A stretch of DNA of 64,000 nt from Candidatus Electrothrix scaldis. GTDB lineage: Bacteria > Desulfobacterota > Desulfobulbia > Desulfobulbales > Desulfobulbaceae. Below the pieces are notes generated by a model. The model had not been told where the DNA came from, searched no databases, and was given only the letters and a program-made list of their open reading frames with translations. The translations under genes and the position numbers were made by a program. Position 1 is the first letter of the stretch; each line of letters opens with the position of its first letter. Of the stretch, positions 9,467 to 17,762 are shown one piece after another. Location: NCBI GenBank assembly GCA_033584155.1, contig CP138355.1:1382501-1446500 (forward strand), in the 5' to 3' direction.

Positions 9467-10318
9467 ATGAGAAGTGTTGTGAAAAAAGAAACTGTTCCGA
9501 TGCGGTATCCAAAGTATTACAGGCAGCGTTATATTATGACACTGCTGCAAAATCTGGAAAATGGTGTAACAGGGGCGGAGTTTCAAAAAGTTCTTTTTTT
9601 GTCTCAGCGCGAGACAGACATTTCCTACTATGATTTTATTTCATCCGGTCGAGGTTTTTACTCCTTTCAGGCTGTTAACGATCTTGAGGTGCTGCATGAA
9701 TCGGGCTGGGTTGAGATAAAAGATAATTATATAAGAGTGTTGCGTAATTTGCCTCATGAAAAAGGGTTAAAGCAGGCAGAGGCTCTGAAATTACTCTTTT
9801 TTGCTCGTGGTAAAAAATATCGCCAGGAACATCTTTTTTCTTCAAACTCCGTTGAGCAGAACAAAGTGCAGTATTTTGAAGGAGAGTCTGTTCTTTTTAC
9901 CATAGGTTACGAGGGGATATCCTTTGAGCAATATGTCACCCGGCTTATGCAGCAGGAAATCCGTTTGCTTTGTGATGTGCGAATGAATCCGATCAGCAGG
10001 AAATTTGGATTTTCAAAAAAACGGATGGCCGAGTTGCTTCCGACAGTAGGGATTGAATATCTGCATATTCCTGGGCTGGGTATTGCGTCCGGTAAAAGAA
10101 GAGACCTGAATACGGTCTCTGATTACCAGCATCTTTTTGCCGACTACAGGAAAGATCTGTCGAAGAAAAAGAAGCACCTTTTTAAGCTTGCGGAACTTAT
10201 GGGTCAATACGGGAGGCTTGCCTTGACCTGCTTTGAACATAAATCTTCGTTTTGCCATCGGCACTGTATCAGTGACTATCTTCAAAAAGAGAAGAATCTG
10301 AAGGTCGTTCACTTATGA
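9467..10318 (+). CDS. DUF488-domain protein with N-terminal extension
   Basis: The 283-residue protein has an N-terminal part (about 1-125) that looks like a small DNA- or protein-binding module. The C-terminal DUF488 domain (about 130-283) contains LFTIGYEG, the strand LLCDVRMNPISRK, the segment HIPGLGIASGKRRDL and a histidine/cysteine-rich end CFEHKSSFCHRHCI. DUF488 has no settled biochemistry, although the Cys/His motif could bind metal or nucleic acid. The start may instead be the ATG at 9500. Its stop codon overlaps the start of the next gene (ATGA), so the two are translationally coupled. Confidence 0.8.
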   Translation: MRSVVKKETVPMRYPKYYRQRYIMTLLQNLENGVTGAEFQKVLFLSQRETDISYYDFISSGRGFYSFQAVNDLEVLHESGWVEIKDNYIRVLRNLPHEKGLKQAEALKLLFFARGKKYRQEHLFSSNSVEQNKVQYFEGESVLFTIGYEGISFEQYVTRLMQQEIRLLCDVRMNPISRKFGFSKKRMAELLPTVGIEYLHIPGLGIASGKRRDLNTVSDYQHLFADYRKDLSKKKKHLFKLAELMGQYGRLALTCFEHKSSFCHRHCISDYLQKEKNLKVVHL

Positions 10319-11169
10319 GTCTAAAGAGACGGGTTTTCATCACGGTCAAGACTTATCCGACCTTGTCCAGAAAGTACGATGAACTTGTCTGCACCGCCGG
10401 AATTTTGGATGACGGAAGCTGGGTGCGAATTTTTCCTTTGCCGTTCCGAAAACTCGCTTATGATCAATGGTACAGCAAATATCAGTGGATAGAGTTTGAG
10501 TTGGAGAGAAACACTGAAGATGTGCGACCGGAAACCTACAGGGTGGTTAACCGCGAAACGATCAGGGCGATTGGCGATCCTGTGGGAACAAAAAAATACT
10601 GGCAGGAGCGCAAGGATATCATTTTTCAACGGAATAAAATTTACAGGAGCGTGTCTGAACTGATCAATCTGGCTCATGCTAACGAACTCTCGCTTGCTGT
10701 TTTTAAGCCGCAGAAAATACTTGGCTTTGATATTGAAGAAACCGAGAGAGACTGGTCGAAAGATAAACTCGCCCTTCTTCAGGCGAAGGGACGGCAACTG
10801 TCTCTGTTTAAGACGCAGGATGAATTGAAGAAAGAATTTTCTGTCGTGAGAAAATTGCCGTATAAGTTTTTCTATAAATTTGCTGATCAGGATGGAAAAG
10901 AATCCCGTCTGATGATCGAAGATTGGGAAATCGGCGCATTGTATTGGCGCAGCTATAAACGTGCCGAGGGAGATGAGCAGGAAGCGATTGCCAAGGTAAA
11001 AGCAAAATACTTTGATCAATTCAGCAAGCTGGATATTCATCTCTTTCTTGGAACGACAAAACAATATCACGGCTGGGCGAAAAATCCCTTTGTCATTATC
11101 GGCGTGTTTTATCCGCCGTACAATCCGCAGCCTATGTTGCCTTTTGGTAAGAACGCTTTCACTGTTTGA
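10315..11169 (+). CDS. conserved hypothetical protein coupled to the DUF488 gene
   Basis: The 284-residue soluble protein has no domain I can name. Distinct stretches are ITVKTYPTLSRKYDELVCTA at the start, WVRIFPLPFR near residue 38, a helical basic middle, RLMIEDWEIGALYWR near residue 200, and a C-terminal LFLGTTKQYHGWAKNPFVII. The high density of aromatic and basic residues would suit nucleic-acid binding. The ATG overlaps the DUF488 stop codon by four bases. That coupling argues for a two-protein complex or a shared task, and I would not assign a function beyond that. Confidence 0.75.
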   Translation: MSLKRRVFITVKTYPTLSRKYDELVCTAGILDDGSWVRIFPLPFRKLAYDQWYSKYQWIEFELERNTEDVRPETYRVVNRETIRAIGDPVGTKKYWQERKDIIFQRNKIYRSVSELINLAHANELSLAVFKPQKILGFDIEETERDWSKDKLALLQAKGRQLSLFKTQDELKKEFSVVRKLPYKFFYKFADQDGKESRLMIEDWEIGALYWRSYKRAEGDEQEAIAKVKAKYFDQFSKLDIHLFLGTTKQYHGWAKNPFVIIGVFYPPYNPQPMLPFGKNAFTV

Positions 11170-11274
11170 GACAGGTGACCTTAAGTAGCACAGCATTGAT
11201 TCAATGTTGTGCCACCAAAACATATTTTGCAAAGTAGAACTTAGTTTACACATAACAACGAAGGAGAAGTAACC

Positions 11275-12024
11275 GTGTCAGGACATTCCAAATGGAGCAC
11301 CATTAAGAGGAAAAAAGGTGCCAATGATGCAAAACGAGGAAAGATTTTTACCAAGCTGATCAAGGAAATTACTGTAGCTGCCAAAATGGGCGGTGGCGAC
11401 CCGGACGGCAATCCCAGGCTGCGCAGTGCCGTTAACGCAGCCAAGGCCGAAAACATGCCTAAGGATAATATTGATCGGGCGATTAAGAAGGGTACCGGTG
11501 ATCTGGACGGTGCAGTCTATGAAGAGATCCTCTACGAGGGCTATGGGCCTGCTGGCGTGGCTGTTCTGGTAGAAACCATGACTGATAATAAAAACCGTAC
11601 GGTTGCGGATATTCGTCATTATTTTTCCAAAAGCAACGGCAACCTGGGCGAGTCTGGTTGCGTGGCCTGGATGTTTGATAAGCGTGGTGTGATCGTGGTG
11701 GATGCTGAAGGCGTGGAAGAAGAAGAGTTGATGGAGCTGGCTATTGAGGCTGGCGCTGAAGATGTGGTGGAGGAAGAGAGCAACTTCCGCATTTTCACTG
11801 CACCTGAGGACTTTAATGATGTGGTCGAGGCTCTGGAAAAGGCTGAAGTCAAGATGGACGAAGCTTCCGTCTCAATGGTGCCGCAGAATACTGTGGAAGT
11901 GGTCGAAGAAAAGCCTGCCAAGAATTTGTTGACCTTGTTGGATAATCTGGAAGATCATGACGATGTTCAGAAAGTACATGCCAATTTTGACATTCCAGAT
12001 GAGATCATCGAGGCCCTGTCATAG
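11275..12024 (+). CDS. yebC: YebC/TACO1-family protein (translation factor / regulator)
   Basis: The 249-residue protein begins with the family hallmark [13 protein letters not shown]. Near residue 52 it continues with [20 protein letters not shown], followed by [14 protein letters not shown] near residue 82 and [11 protein letters not shown] near residue 103. Members act as transcriptional regulators or, as shown for related proteins, help ribosomes through proline-rich stretches. The start is a GTG with a strong AAGGAGAAG ribosome binding site 5 bases upstream. It is followed 35 bases later by ruvC, the usual yebC-ruvC order. Confidence 0.95.
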   Translation: MSGHSKWSTIKRKKGANDAKRGKIFTKLIKEITVAAKMGGGDPDGNPRLRSAVNAAKAENMPKDNIDRAIKKGTGDLDGAVYEEILYEGYGPAGVAVLVETMTDNKNRTVADIRHYFSKSNGNLGESGCVAWMFDKRGVIVVDAEGVEEEELMELAIEAGAEDVVEEESNFRIFTAPEDFNDVVEALEKAEVKMDEASVSMVPQNTVEVVEEKPAKNLLTLLDNLEDHDDVQKVHANFDIPDEIIEALS

Positions 12025-12059
12025 GTGGCTTTCGGGCTCATTACCGGCAGACCGAGCCG

Positions 12060-12533
12060 GTGCGAATCATCGGCATTGATCCCGGTTCTCGAGTTACTGG
12101 CTACGGCATTATTGATAAGCAGGGACCAGGGCTCGGGTTTGTCACCTGCGGGACCATCCGTACAGGTACGGAAAAGGATTTTTCCCGTCGTCTGCTGATC
12201 ATCTTTGACGGACTTTCCGAGGTGATGGAACAACATACGCCGGAGGTTGCAGCGGTGGAAGACCTTTTTTCCGCTCATAATGTGCGTTCGGCCCTCAAGC
12301 TGGGGCAGGCCAGAGGCGCGGCTGTGACGGCGGCCATGAAGCAGGGAATGTCAGTGTATGATTACACGCCTCGGGTGGTTAAACAAGCTGTGGCCGGTTA
12401 CGGGCAGGCTGAGAAAGGGCAGGTACAGCGCATGGTGCGGACTCTACTCGGTCTGAGCGGCGCGCCGAGTAGTGATGCTGCTGATGCGCTAGCTGTGGCT
12501 ATTTGCCATGCCAATCATATCGATCGGTTGTAA
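12060..12533 (+). CDS. ruvC: Holliday junction resolvase RuvC
   Basis: This 157-residue resolvase keeps its four acidic catalytic positions: Asp in IGIDPGS (residue 7), Glu in AVEDLFSAHN (near 66), and the pair in SSDAADALAVA (near 138-141). It also has NVRSALKLGQARGA and the basic KQAVAGYGQAEKGQV. It cuts Holliday junctions formed during recombination, normally with RuvAB, whose genes are not in this window. The start is a GTG directly after yebC. Confidence 0.96.
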   Translation: MRIIGIDPGSRVTGYGIIDKQGPGLGFVTCGTIRTGTEKDFSRRLLIIFDGLSEVMEQHTPEVAAVEDLFSAHNVRSALKLGQARGAAVTAAMKQGMSVYDYTPRVVKQAVAGYGQAEKGQVQRMVRTLLGLSGAPSSDAADALAVAICHANHIDRL

Positions 12534-12557
12534 TTTCTCGCAGTCAGGAGGGATCCA

Positions 12558-12992
12558 ATGGCTAGAGTCCAACGCAAGCTGTTGCTCTATACTCCTATTA
12601 TCGTAAGTCTTATTGCTCTCGGTCTGCCTGCCCGCCTAGCGCCGCAGTACCTGCCGAATTGGTATGTCACCTATGCTGGTGATTTCCTCTGGGCCATGTT
12701 GGTCTACTTCCTCTATGCACTTCTCTTTCGTCTATCAACGCAATTTGCCTTTGTGATTGCTCTGGTCACAGCGTACCTTGTCGAAATATCGCAGCTCTTT
12801 CATCCTGCCTGGTTGGATTATCTGCGTTCCATCCGTCTGTTGGGTTTTGTCCTCGGTTTTGGTTTTCTCTGGTCTGATCTGGTCGCCTATACGCTCGGGA
12901 TATCCTTGGCTGCTGGCATTGATTTGTTCATATTGATTTGTTCATCTCAAAAGGAACGGAAAGCCAGGGGAGATAGAAAAACGGAGCATTGA
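12558..12992 (+). CDS. DUF2809-type small membrane protein
   Basis: The 144-residue protein has four predicted membrane helices. Its motifs are typical of the DUF2809 family: LGLPARLAPQYLP near the start, AGDFLWAMLVYF, the conserved VEISQLFHPAWLDYLR near residue 75, and FLWSDLVAYTLG near residue 104. The C-terminus is short and basic. The family is related to VanZ-like proteins, but no activity is established. A good ribosome binding site (AGGAGG) precedes the ATG. It sits between ruvC and maf, probably in one operon. Confidence 0.8.
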   Translation: MARVQRKLLLYTPIIVSLIALGLPARLAPQYLPNWYVTYAGDFLWAMLVYFLYALLFRLSTQFAFVIALVTAYLVEISQLFHPAWLDYLRSIRLLGFVLGFGFLWSDLVAYTLGISLAAGIDLFILICSSQKERKARGDRKTEH

Positions 12993-13011
12993 TCTATATC
13001 GGAGGTTATTC

Positions 13012-13614
13012 ATGTTTACTACCTGTAAGCCCCTTATCCTTGCTTCGGCATCTCCGCGTCGGCAGCAATTCCTGCAGGACCTTGGACTTAATTTTACAGC
13101 GCTGGCTGCTGATATTGATGAAACACCGGTGGAAAATGAGGAGCCTGACGCCTTTGCTCGCCGCATGGCCCGAGAAAAGGCTGAGCTCATTGCCCAGCAT
13201 CATCCCACCTCATGGGTCGTCGGTGCTGATACAGTGGTTACTCTTGGTGGGCGCATTCTTGGGAAGCCAGATGATGCGGAGCACGCTTTGGAAATGTTGC
13301 GTAGCCTGCAAGGTGAAAAACATCAAGTCATTACGGGGGTGGCTTTGCGTTGCGTGCTGGAAGATAGCAGCGAAATTTTGAGCAGGGCTACTGAAGTACG
13401 CTTTGCAAGGTTTAGTGATGCGATCCTTGCTGCCTATGTTCAGACAGGGGAGCCTCTGGATAAAGCCGGTGCCTATGGGATACAAGGGAAAGGAGGATTT
13501 TTGGTGCGTTCTATTGCTGGATCCTGCTCTAATGTTATTGGCTTACCTGTTAATACTTGTATTGGTTTGCTCCTGCATTACAATATTATTGCGCCTTTAC
13601 AGGAAAGGAAATAA
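13012..13614 (+). CDS. Maf-family nucleoside triphosphate pyrophosphatase
   Basis: The 200-residue protein has the Maf/HAM1-like fold signatures ILASASPRR near the start, the catalytic segment VVGADTVVTLGG around residue 67, KHQVITGV near residue 102, and DKAGAYGIQGKGG around residue 147. Maf proteins hydrolyse modified or canonical dTTP/UTP (YhdE-type) or methylated GTP (YceF-type), acting in house-cleaning and possibly septum control. Telling the subtypes apart needs alignment. An AGGTTATTC spacer with a GGAGG-like site precedes the ATG. Confidence 0.93.
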   Translation: MFTTCKPLILASASPRRQQFLQDLGLNFTALAADIDETPVENEEPDAFARRMAREKAELIAQHHPTSWVVGADTVVTLGGRILGKPDDAEHALEMLRSLQGEKHQVITGVALRCVLEDSSEILSRATEVRFARFSDAILAAYVQTGEPLDKAGAYGIQGKGGFLVRSIAGSCSNVIGLPVNTCIGLLLHYNIIAPLQERK

Positions 13615-13765
13615 TGGTATAATTTATAAATGGACTTTATTTTTTGCCTTAGAGGGCGTGTCGAGAGAAAACAGACTAAAGAAGAACGCTGTCCTTGCTG
13701 TTGTGTGGCGCTATTAGACCATACTTCGGTATAATTGATGGGAAACTACGGGGCCGGGAAGGGGA

Positions 13766-16057
13766 TTGCTACACTCCATTCCGGCTAAGAATTTTGCTGC
13801 GCAGCTGAACATGACTCCTATGAATACCCCCCAAGACCTGACCCCCAACTCAACATCGGCGGACCAACAGTCAGAATCCAGCGGTATTGATAATATGTTT
13901 TCACAAACACTCTCAGAACTGATTGTGGAAAAGAAAGACCGTCAGGCTGATATTCTGCTCGACCAATTGACCTCCTGGTTGCATGGTGATAAGCCGCAGG
14001 TAAGGTCCGAGGCAATTAGCCATCTCACAGATACGCTGGAACTGCTCATTGCCCATCGCGAGTGGCAGCGGATGGAAAAACTTCTGCCCACAGTTTCTCA
14101 GGCACTCTCCATAGCTGCAAAGAATGATGAGGTAGTGTGGCAGATCATTACAGCTCTTTCCATCTTTGCTGCGTATCAGATTGAAATAGGGAGATATGCG
14201 CCAGCTCGTAAGGCACTGCTGATTTTCGGTGGGTACAATGCCTTACAAGTTGCAAGTGTTGATATACGTGAACAGGCGGAGCAACTTATCAGTGACCTGG
14301 CAACCAAGCCCCTTATGGAACTGTTGTTGATCGAATATTTGTATGATCGGAGTAAGGGAGAGGATGCAGGACGACTGCTTGTGCTTTTTGGTAAGACGGC
14401 AGCAGAGTTTCTGACTGAACCCCAGAGTCTCCAGCAAAGCCGGGGAAAACCCGATGCCTTACTCAAGCTTTTTGAAAATATTGGCCCGGTAGCGGAAAGT
14501 AGCCTGGGAGCCTTGTTACACCGGACAAAGGATTGGTACCTCCTGAGGAACAGTATAAAACTACTCGGTGAAATGGGCTCTTCTACTTGCTTTGCCGATA
14601 TAACCGCCTTGTTAGATCATGATGATCTTCGTGTTAAGGGGGAGGTCTTGCGGGCTGCCAGTAAGATTGAGACAAAGGAGAAAAAAGAATTTTTCCTCAA
14701 AGCCCTGGCTACAGTGCCCCGGCAGCTGAAGGAGCCTGTTGTTGCCCTGCTTGGAGATATTCCAGACAGTAGCCTGGTGGCTCCTTTAGCGGACTTGCTG
14801 GATGAGACATCCTATGTGCGGACGAAAGCCGGGTATCAGTTGCGCACCACTATTTGCAAAACTCTTGGTAAGATCGGTTCGGTAAAGGCGGTTCCTACAC
14901 TGAAAAAAGTTATTGCCGATAACGCAGAAACAGAAAAAGAGGGTGGGATTGCAAGAGAAAAATTAGTTCAGGCCGCAGAACAGGCAATTCAGTATATTAA
15001 TCACGGTGGTAAGTATAAAGCACATCGTGCTGCGGCAGATTCCCTCAATGTTCCTTTGAAGAATAATCCTGTTGCTGCACGGGAAACCAATATTGTGCAG
15101 ATTGCTATGGCTGGTGATCAGGCCAGGGCAACCACGCAGCTTTTTGATTTGATTGTGGAGTGCGTACATAATCAGGATTTCTACAATGCCGAGCGCTTGA
15201 GAGAACGGTTTAATGAAATTAACCCCAATGCATTGACCGAGATCATTCAGGCTGCGGAATTAATTGAGCAGGAAAAAAATGGGGTGCAGGTACGTGGCTA
15301 TCTGGAAATTTGGTCGAATTTACTGCGTGAACTGACAGCAGAAGAGTTCAGTGCTATCTATCACGAGTTAGAAAATCGTGAGCTACAACCTGATGAGATT
15401 TTGGTCAATCAGGGAGATAAAAATGATGAGCTCTTTTTTATAAACCACGGCATGATCAAAACTTTTTACCAGAAGAGCGGGCGTAAGGTGTATGTCAAAA
15501 GCCTCACTGGTGGAGATCTTGCGGGGGAAAATTTTTTTGACGCCTCAGTCTGGACCATCAGCATGGCTGCCCAGACAGAAAGTAAGATTTCCATTCTTAA
15601 ACGTTCCAGTTTTTCCCGTTGGCAAGAGGCTTTTCCAGGGCTTGAAGCCAAGTTGCGGGCATTTTATAATCGTTCCAATGATGTCCAGGATTTATTACTG
15701 CGTAAGGGCTTGAATCGCAGGGCCTTTGAGCGTTATCAGCTCGCGCGAAAGATAGAATTTCAGATTATTAATAACCTGGGTAATTCTATGGGGCAGCGTT
15801 TTAAGGGCCGGCTCTCGGATATTTCACGTGGCGGTCTTGCCATGAAATTTCATCTTGCGCAAAAAAAACATATTCGGGTCCTTTTTGGCCGAAAATTGCA
15901 TATCTCTATTCCTGTGGCAGGAAAACCTCCAGAGCTTAATGTCTATGGCACTGTTTTATCCATCAATCCAGCTGAGGGAGAGGGGAGCGAGTATAAACTC
16001 CATTTTGTGTTTGACGCTCCAATGGAGCAAGAAGCTCTTCAGCTGGTCCTGGGGTAA
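13766..16057 (+). CDS. HEAT-repeat / cyclic-nucleotide-binding / PilZ fusion protein
   Basis: The 763-residue soluble protein has an all-helical HEAT-like region (about 60-430). It includes LLHRTKDWYLLRNSIKLLGE and LLGDIPDSSLVAPLADLLDE. A cyclic-nucleotide-binding domain follows (about 515-640; LVNQGDKNDELFFINHG, GGDLAGENFF). A C-terminal PilZ domain (about 655-760) carries both cyclic-di-GMP motifs: RAFER (RxxxR) and DISRGG (DxSxxG). It could combine two nucleotide second messengers through a protein-binding scaffold. The TTG at 13766 follows an AAGGGG-like site, and the ATG at 13811 is a plausible alternative. No enzyme domain is visible, so it is probably an adaptor or regulator. Confidence 0.88.
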   Translation: MLHSIPAKNFAAQLNMTPMNTPQDLTPNSTSADQQSESSGIDNMFSQTLSELIVEKKDRQADILLDQLTSWLHGDKPQVRSEAISHLTDTLELLIAHREWQRMEKLLPTVSQALSIAAKNDEVVWQIITALSIFAAYQIEIGRYAPARKALLIFGGYNALQVASVDIREQAEQLISDLATKPLMELLLIEYLYDRSKGEDAGRLLVLFGKTAAEFLTEPQSLQQSRGKPDALLKLFENIGPVAESSLGALLHRTKDWYLLRNSIKLLGEMGSSTCFADITALLDHDDLRVKGEVLRAASKIETKEKKEFFLKALATVPRQLKEPVVALLGDIPDSSLVAPLADLLDETSYVRTKAGYQLRTTICKTLGKIGSVKAVPTLKKVIADNAETEKEGGIAREKLVQAAEQAIQYINHGGKYKAHRAAADSLNVPLKNNPVAARETNIVQIAMAGDQARATTQLFDLIVECVHNQDFYNAERLRERFNEINPNALTEIIQAAELIEQEKNGVQVRGYLEIWSNLLRELTAEEFSAIYHELENRELQPDEILVNQGDKNDELFFINHGMIKTFYQKSGRKVYVKSLTGGDLAGENFFDASVWTISMAAQTESKISILKRSSFSRWQEAFPGLEAKLRAFYNRSNDVQDLLLRKGLNRRAFERYQLARKIEFQIINNLGNSMGQRFKGRLSDISRGGLAMKFHLAQKKHIRVLFGRKLHISIPVAGKPPELNVYGTVLSINPAEGEGSEYKLHFVFDAPMEQEALQLVLG

Positions 16058-16440
16058 TAATTTTATTGTGGGGGAAATAAAAAAATGCAGGGAGTTATTA
16101 TGTGAGCAATGAATGGTGTTTTTTCTCTAATTTTAGATTATTATCTTCCTAAACTCTCTTTTTGTGTCTTTTTAAGTGTAAAGGGCTCTGTTTTATGTTA
16201 GAAAACTGTTTGTTTTTTAATATTAATTCGTTAGGGTAGTGAGAAGAGCAGGGCCTTTTTTTTGCAAAGACCAACGAGAGATGTGAAAAAAATTATACAG
16301 CTATAAAATATTCTTGACTGTTTTTTTAAAGTATCATATTTTGAATTTACAGTGGAGATGTTGCTGTAAATAAAAAAATAGTGAACACGTTGCATGGCAA
16401 CGAAATCAAGACCCTATTACAAAAGTCAAAGGAGATGGAT
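16058..16440. other. intergenic region before the porin gene
   Basis: This A/T-rich gap of about 380 bases holds the porin promoter (16314-16342) and a long untranslated leader. A stretch near 16180-16265 ends in a run of T after GCAGGGCC and may include a weak terminator for the upstream gene. Its stem is imperfect, so I do not list it as a terminator. No small coding frame convinces me. Confidence 0.45.
16314..16342 (+). promoter_or_regulatory. sigma70-like promoter of the porin gene
   Basis: TTGACT (16314-16319) is followed after 17 bases by TATTTT (16337-16342). Spacing is optimal and four or five of six bases match in each box. The next gene starts about 100 bases downstream. Confidence 0.55.
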
Positions 16441-17685
16441 ATGAAGAAAGTACTTGTTGCCGGTGCAGCATTGATGTTAGCGGGCGCTATGGTTTCAGCC
16501 GCATCTGCTGGAACACCTGGAGAGGCTCCTGTAGAAACCACAGGGATAAGCCTCAGTGGTGATGCGCGCGTTACCTATGTTGGATGGAGTGATTACGATC
16601 GTCAGGATTCTGAGACTGAATATAGTGATTATTTTGAATCTCGCGTGAGTGTCAACTTTGATGCTGTTGCGACAGGTGGAACTGCTGTTCATGCACGGCT
16701 CTACTTTGATGACGAGGGCTTTAACGATGATGTGCCCTGGAATGGAAACGGCGATGCTCAGCTTGGCGTATCCACAGATTATGCCTATATTGTAACTCCT
16801 CTGTCTGATACCCTGAGCGTAAAAGCTGGTCGCCTGCCCCTGAATTTTAGTGCATTCTATGCAGGTGAAATTCGCGCAACACGTCTTCAGGTAATTTATC
16901 ACAGCGGTAATTTTAAGCTCATTCCTTGGATTGGCGTAGCCTCCGAAGATAATACTGATCTGGACAACCTGGATGATAATGACTTCATGCAGTACGGTAT
17001 TATTCCCGTACTCAAACTGAACGATGCCTGGAGCGTAAAAGGGTATTTTCGTTATAATGACGATCAGAGAGAATGGGACACCGATCCTTCAGTTGATGAT
17101 TCAGGCGCTACTGTGGCTGCAACAGCACATGACGATAGATCCGGTTTTGATGGAACCATTCAGGTCGCAGGAAAAGCTGGTATGGTTGACCTGACAGCTC
17201 AGGTTGCGTATGTTGAAGCCGATTTTCAAGGTACTGAAGACGATGGAATTGGTTGTTTTGTCCAGGCTGCTTTCGGCACCCCGGCTGTTACTCCGATTCT
17301 TATCGCTGGTATGACCCAGGATGGTTTCATGGCTTTCCGTGATTTTGGTTTTGTCATGGTTGGTGGTAATGAGTCCACGACAGTTGTTGATGTTGGTAAC
17401 GCTGATGGTGACTTAGCATTCGGGGCCCTGGTTCTGCTGCATGACATCAGTGACCAGCTCAGCGTACAGGGTAACCTGCTCTATGCTTCCTACGATTATG
17501 ATGAAGATGCTGGTAAAATCGATAGCGCTATTGAGGTGTCTGGTGTTATGACCTATGCTCTTTCTGAGAGCACCAGCTTTGAGTATAAGCTGGGTTACTT
17601 GGCTCCGAGCTACAACGATGGTGCTGCTGACGAGTTGGAAGATGCGTACATTGGGCATTTGCTCCGTATGAATGTTGCATTCTAA
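16441..17685 (+). CDS. outer-membrane beta-barrel porin-like protein
   Basis: I start this gene at the ATG at 16441, because AAAGGAG ends six bases upstream and the protein then begins with a clean signal peptide (MKKVLVAGAALMLAGAMVSA, cleavage after ASA). The mature chain is acidic with alternating hydrophobic strands. It ends in the aromatic residue of RMNVAF, the usual C-terminal signal for BAM-mediated barrel insertion. A porin role is inferred from this architecture, and no substrate can be given. Calcium-like acidic loops (DNLDDNDF) occur. A strong terminator follows, so it is likely monocistronic and highly expressed. Confidence 0.85.
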   Translation: MKKVLVAGAALMLAGAMVSAASAGTPGEAPVETTGISLSGDARVTYVGWSDYDRQDSETEYSDYFESRVSVNFDAVATGGTAVHARLYFDDEGFNDDVPWNGNGDAQLGVSTDYAYIVTPLSDTLSVKAGRLPLNFSAFYAGEIRATRLQVIYHSGNFKLIPWIGVASEDNTDLDNLDDNDFMQYGIIPVLKLNDAWSVKGYFRYNDDQREWDTDPSVDDSGATVAATAHDDRSGFDGTIQVAGKAGMVDLTAQVAYVEADFQGTEDDGIGCFVQAAFGTPAVTPILIAGMTQDGFMAFRDFGFVMVGGNESTTVVDVGNADGDLAFGALVLLHDISDQLSVQGNLLYASYDYDEDAGKIDSAIEVSGVMTYALSESTSFEYKLGYLAPSYNDGAADELEDAYIGHLLRMNVAF

Positions 17686-17720
17686 GCTGTCTCTATAAAC
17701 AAGCTCAGTCGAGAATAAAA

Positions 17721-17749
17721 AACGAGTCCCTTGTGGGCTCGTTTTTTTG
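17721..17749 (+). terminator. rho-independent terminator after the porin gene
   Basis: The segment AACGAGTCCC, a TTGT loop and GGGCTCG form a stem of about seven pairs with one bulged T, followed by seven T. An A-run on the left side could let it serve the converging histidine kinase gene as well. Confidence 0.85.
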
Positions 17750-17762
17750 TTTCCAGAGAAAG

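Noticed and set aside
10321-11253. A 310-codon minus-strand frame across the partner of the DUF488 gene
   Set aside because: The plus-strand gene overlaps the DUF488 stop with an ATGA junction and has typical codon use. The antisense frame crosses into the yebC leader with no start signal.
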